NCBI GenBank assembly: GCA_025464275.1
Contig: JAODGR010000046.1
Coordinates: 1 to 7,863, forward strand
Direction of reading: 5' to 3'
From: Methanosarcinales archaeon
GTDB taxonomy: Archaea > Halobacteriota > Syntropharchaeia > Alkanophagales > Methanospirareceae
Length of the DNA: 7,863 bases
Shown piece after piece: positions 5,493-7,863 of the stretch. The position numbers and the translations under genes were made by a program. Under the pieces are notes generated by a model. The model ran no database searches, was not told where the DNA came from, and saw only the letters and a program-made list of their open reading frames with translations. Every line of letters begins with the position of its first letter. Position 1 is the first letter of the stretch.

Positions 5493-6702
5493 GCACATGA
5501 ATGACGGAGCGCCTGAGGAGGAGCATGAGGTCGTTGTGGTCGGTGCGGGACCCGCGGGCAGTATGACCGCGCTATCCGCGGCTGATAGAGGGCTGGATGT
5601 GCTCCTGATAGACCGAAATCCCGAGATAGGTGTACCCGTGAGATGCGCGGAGGGTGTTAGCCAGGAGATAGAGAAGTATATCAAAATCGACTCCAGATGT
5701 ATCTGCAGCCGTATAAAGGGGTTCATTACCAACGGACCGGAGGGCACGAGATTGATTGTATCGGCGAGTGATGATTTGGCTGGTTATGTGCTCGACCGCC
5801 GGGTATTCGATAAGGCACTGGCACATGAAGCAGCACGAGCCGGTGCAGAAGTCCGTGTGAAGAGTCGTGCCTGTGGCATCTTGAAGTCAGATGGAGGAGG
5901 GCGAGTACGTGGTGTGTACGTGAATGCAGGAGGTGAAGAACTCCGTATCCTCGCAGATGTGGTCGTTGCCGCCGATGGTGTGGAATCGCGAGTGGCGAGA
6001 TGGGCTGGTATCGATACCCGCCTGCGACTGGAAGATATAGCCACCTGCGCTCAGTATCTCATGTGCGATATAGATGTGGAGCGTGATTATTGCGAGCAGT
6101 ATTTCGGCTGGGAGATTGCACCCGCGGGCTATGCATGGGTCTTCCCCAAGGGTGAGCACTGTGCAAATGTCGGGATTGGGATAGGTGGTAATCTCTCCAC
6201 CGATAATCATCGCGCCATTGATTTCCTGAATGCCTTTGTGCGTGATAAATTCCCCGACGGGAAGATAATAGCTGAGATGTTCGGGGCAGTTCCACTCAGC
6301 GGACCTGTATACCGAACGGTCACCAGTGGACTGCTCTTAGTCGGTGATGCCGCCCGTCATGTGAACCCTTTCTCGGGCGGTGGTATTCAAGAAGCCATAC
6401 AGGGCGGGCAGATAGCCGGTGAGGTGATAGCGAGAGCAGTACGGGAGAAGGACTGTACAGCACGGCGATTGCGTGAATATGAACGAAGATGGTGGAAGGA
6501 GTTCGGACGTACGCTGTATGCAGGCTTGAAGGTCAAGAACTACATGCTCGGGCTACCCCAGCCGGAGTTTAACAGGCTCTTCCGCTCATTGAATGGTGAA
6601 CTGAAGCTCTCGGAATACACGGAACGGGCATTGATGAAGGAGATAGCGAAGAAGAACCCGAAGATGATGCTCAGCATGTTAATAAGGACTTTAAAGGGTT
6701 AA
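5479..6702 (+). CDS. Geranylgeranyl reductase-family FAD protein (archaeal lipid saturation)
   Basis: FAD-dependent oxidoreductase of the geranylgeranyl reductase family. In archaea such enzymes hydrogenate the geranylgeranyl chains of the unsaturated archaeol phospholipid precursor to give saturated phytanyl membrane lipids, at the membrane face. The 407 aa match the family (about 390-410). The N-terminal Rossmann motif VVVVGAGPAGSMTA is at 18-31, followed by an acidic end of strand 2 (LLIDR, 42-46) and PVRCAEGVS (53-61), whose Cys is typical of this group. DVVVAADGVESRVAR (160-174) and the second FAD motif LLVGDAARHVNPFSGGGIQEA (286-306) are intact, as is the substrate-side GYAWVFP (217-223). 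Members may also act on other polyprenyl chains, so the exact substrate is inferred. The chosen start, ATG 5479, has GGGAG at 5464-5468 (10 nt spacing) and overlaps the end of hisF. ATG 5497 is an alternative that would remove the overlap but has no ribosome binding site. Confidence 0.93.
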   Translation: MSGCKHMNDGAPEEEHEVVVVGAGPAGSMTALSAADRGLDVLLIDRNPEIGVPVRCAEGVSQEIEKYIKIDSRCICSRIKGFITNGPEGTRLIVSASDDLAGYVLDRRVFDKALAHEAARAGAEVRVKSRACGILKSDGGGRVRGVYVNAGGEELRILADVVVAADGVESRVARWAGIDTRLRLEDIATCAQYLMCDIDVERDYCEQYFGWEIAPAGYAWVFPKGEHCANVGIGIGGNLSTDNHRAIDFLNAFVRDKFPDGKIIAEMFGAVPLSGPVYRTVTSGLLLVGDAARHVNPFSGGGIQEAIQGGQIAGEVIARAVREKDCTARRLREYERRWWKEFGRTLYAGLKVKNYMLGLPQPEFNRLFRSLNGELKLSEYTERALMKEIAKKNPKMMLSMLIRTLKG

Positions 6703-6729
6703 ATTAAAGATGAGCAACAAACACTTCAT

Positions 6730-7518
6730 ATGATGGAGCGCGGCAGCCACGGTGAGTGTGAGAATGACAGGATTGCATTCCTGTATTCTATACAGCGAGA
6801 GATAGCATCAAAGGCGATAATAGAAGACCGGCAGCATAAAGAGCTGACCGTAATCGCCGGTGCAGACCAGGCTTTCTTCTACAAAGACATAGACGTGGAG
6901 GAACCCGGAGCCAGAGCCAGAGCCAGAGTCAAAGCCACTCCAGAGGGGCAGGAGGGGGAGGGGCAGGAGATGATAATATCTGCTGTTGTACTCCTCGAAT
7001 ACCCATCTCTGAAACTCCTCCACCACTCGAGTGCAGTGATGCCCGTTGAGTTCCCTTACATCCCTGGACTCCTATCTTTCCGTGAAGCACCGGCGATAAT
7101 AGAAGCCTTCCTCAAGCTCGATAGCGGGGCTAAACCTGACCTGCTGATGATAGACGGATGCGGGATAAACCATCCCCGATTTGCTGGCTTAGCCACTCAT
7201 GTGGGCGTTATGCTGGACATACCCACCATAGGTGTGGCGAAGAACATCCTCTGTGGCTCTGGCTCTATCCCTTCAGAGCCGGGTGAAGCCAGTTTGATAG
7301 AATATAATGGTAGAGCAGTTGGGTATTACTTCAAGAGTAAGAAGGGTTGCCGACCCATTATCGTGGCACCCGGGCATAAAGTATCGCTCCCTACTTCACT
7401 CGCCATTGTAAGAAGCTGCATCCGCACCCATAAACTGCCTGAACCCACAAGGCTCGCACATCTATGTGTGAACAGGCTGAAGAAGGATGAAATTCGCAGG
7501 CTCCCTCACGGACAGTGA
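6730..7518 (+). CDS. nfi: Endonuclease V (deoxyinosine-type nuclease)
   Basis: Endonuclease V cuts the second phosphodiester bond 3' of hypoxanthine (deaminated adenine) in DNA, and some members act on inosine in RNA. It would serve repair of deaminated bases. The 262 aa exceed the usual 220-230 because of a low-complexity insert. By comparison with characterised enzymes the metal-binding residues are present: D46 (IAGADQAF), E119 (FREAP), D142 (MIDGCGINHPR) and H216 (APGHKVS). The strand-separating wedge PYIPG (109-113) and the GVAK lysine (K171) are also there. The family's DGHGI is DGCGI here, a position that varies. Residues 57-80 are an Ala-Arg/Gly-Glu-Gln insert encoded by short tandem repeats between the first two beta strands, and CGSGS (175-179) is a second repeat-like patch. 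No Shine-Dalgarno precedes the start; ATG 6733 is an equal alternative. It follows the reductase gene by 27 nt and overlaps the agmatinase-like gene. Confidence 0.93.
   Translation: MMERGSHGECENDRIAFLYSIQREIASKAIIEDRQHKELTVIAGADQAFFYKDIDVEEPGARARARVKATPEGQEGEGQEMIISAVVLLEYPSLKLLHHSSAVMPVEFPYIPGLLSFREAPAIIEAFLKLDSGAKPDLLMIDGCGINHPRFAGLATHVGVMLDIPTIGVAKNILCGSGSIPSEPGEASLIEYNGRAVGYYFKSKKGCRPIIVAPGHKVSLPTSLAIVRSCIRTHKLPEPTRLAHLCVNRLKKDEIRRLPHGQ
6905..6936 (+). repeat. Hexanucleotide repeat (CCAGAG) in endonuclease V gene
   Basis: Three perfect CCAGAG units (6911-6928) are flanked by degenerate units CCGGAG and TCAAAG. In frame they encode an Ala-Arg-Ala-Arg-Ala-Arg-Val-Lys run. The tract lies between the first two conserved beta strands, where most endonuclease V proteins have a short turn. 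The reverse complement belongs to the same RRCTYY family as the tract at 7724-7759. Confidence 0.8.
6943..6969 (+). repeat. 12-bp direct repeat with 15-bp period in endonuclease V gene
   Basis: GAGGGGCAGGAG occurs at 6943-6954 and again at 6958-6969. The copies are in frame and encode Glu-Gly-Gln-Glu twice. The repeat immediately follows the hexanucleotide tract and extends the same low-complexity insert. Confidence 0.8.
7255..7266 (+). repeat. Two GGCTCT hexamers in endonuclease V gene
   Basis: GGCTCTGGCTCT encodes Gly-Ser-Gly-Ser in the loop after the GVAK motif, and an inverted AGAGCC follows at 7275-7280. The hexamer is the reverse complement of the AGAGCC phase of the repeat at 6911-6928. 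Two units alone could be chance; the shared hexamer makes them worth listing. Confidence 0.45.
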
Positions 7519-7863
7519 TAGCAGAGAAGCAGCATATGAGATCATCGGCGTGCCATTCGATGGCAACGCCCTCAGGAAAGGTGCGGGCAGAGCACCCTAT
7601 GCGATACGAAGAGCATCACAGCAGCTCGAGACATTTCTATGGCGGGATAAGCTCGAACTCTCCGACCTGCTGTATCATGACCGCGGTGATATACACTCCT
7701 TCGAGTCTCTTTACCACCACTTCAACTCTGACTTTGGCTTTGACTTTGACTTCGAGTTCGAGACGGGCGAGCGGGGAGAAAAGCGGAAGATATTCATCGG
7801 TGGTGACCATTCTATCTCCTATCCGCTCTTCAGGTACTACTTCACCCGGCATGAACTCACAAA
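7487..7863 (+). CDS. Agmatinase/arginase (ureohydrolase) family protein, 5' part
   Basis: N-terminal 125 residues of a ureohydrolase, cut by the window edge. The most likely role in an archaeon is agmatinase: agmatine plus water to putrescine and urea, in polyamine synthesis. Arginase or another guanidino hydrolase cannot be excluded, since the substrate loops lie outside. Evidence is YEIIGVPFDG (17-26), KGAGRAPYAIRRAS (31-44), HDRGDIHSF (64-72) and IFIGGDHSISYPLF (102-115). H108 is the first Mn ligand; the DAHxD ligands are beyond the edge. A Phe-Asp/Glu repeat (about 80-93) fills the loop before the GGDHS strand. The frame is closed upstream by TGA at 7478-7480. ATG 7487 is the only ATG before the conserved GVPFD block, and the next candidate, GTG 7550, would remove the first beta strand. 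This forces a 32-nt overlap with endonuclease V. The ribosome binding site is weak (GGCTGA at 7475-7480), and translational coupling is plausible. Confidence 0.88.
   Translation, partial: MKFAGSLTDSDSREAAYEIIGVPFDGNALRKGAGRAPYAIRRASQQLETFLWRDKLELSDLLYHDRGDIHSFESLYHHFNSDFGFDFDFEFETGERGEKRKIFIGGDHSISYPLFRYYFTRHELT
7724..7759 (+). repeat. Six degenerate hexanucleotide units in agmatinase-like gene
   Basis: The units read AACTCT, GACTTT, GGCTTT, GACTTT, GACTTC and GAGTTC, in frame, encoding an alternating Asp/Gly/Glu and Phe run. GGCTTTGACTTT (7736-7747) matches the reverse complement of 6925-6936 in the endonuclease V gene at 11 of 12 bases. The two tracts thus look like inverted members of one hexamer family. 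Confidence 0.7.

Noticed and set aside
7637..7852. 71-codon minus-strand frame at the right edge with Val-Lys repeats
   Set aside because: The repeated residues come from the hexamer tract read antisense; the plus strand encodes conserved ureohydrolase motifs.
4078..7863. A single novel biosynthetic or defence operon made of the rightward genes
   Set aside because: HisF, geranylgeranyl reductase, endonuclease V and a ureohydrolase act in unrelated known pathways. No toxin, nuclease-helicase, reverse transcriptase, CRISPR or phage-like gene is present.

Overview
The window looks like a chromosomal segment of a euryarchaeon, most likely a methanogen or a methane-oxidising relative. The evidence is a group II (TCP-1/thermosome type) chaperonin-family gene, a geranylgeranyl reductase-family flavoprotein of the kind that saturates archaeal ether lipids, a HisF very close to methanosarcinal HisF (including its C-terminal VRL), and AT-rich, archaeal-type TATA elements close to the start codons. 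Base composition is moderate, with AT-rich spacers. A finer placement (for example Methanosarcinales or ANME-like) is only a guess. There are no rRNA or tRNA genes, transposase genes or CRISPR repeats.

Left part (1-237): an AT-rich spacer with no convincing gene. Minus strand (3830 down to 238): two genes 17 nt apart, read right to left. The first is a strongly diverged chaperonin paralogue of 611 aa; the second is a family X DNA polymerase with a C-terminal PHP domain (579 aa). The polymerase has all its catalytic residues. The chaperonin appears to have lost two of the three aspartates needed for ATP hydrolysis, the conserved acidic helical-protrusion motif and the usual Gly/Met tail. It has gained an apical insert and a basic C-terminal tail. 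It is the most interesting gene here.

Centre (3831-4077): a divergent intergenic region. It carries a TATA-like element and an adjacent 14-bp palindrome for the chaperonin, a hairpin-forming stretch in the middle, and a TATA box for the rightward membrane-protein gene.

Right part, plus strand (4078-7863): a small four-helix membrane protein (DUF5658-like), then hisF with its own probable promoter. These are followed by a tight run of geranylgeranyl reductase (overlaps hisF by 14 nt), endonuclease V (27-nt gap) and an agmatinase/arginase-family gene (overlaps endonuclease V by 32 nt) that runs off the right edge. Functionally the run is mixed: histidine/purine metabolism, lipid saturation, repair of deaminated bases and polyamine synthesis. 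It is probably partly co-transcribed housekeeping genes, not one pathway.

Two genes in this run carry in-frame hexanucleotide repeats of one degenerate family (RRCTYY). The repeats sit in opposite orientations and fall in loops between conserved blocks, which suggests a local repeat-expansion process.
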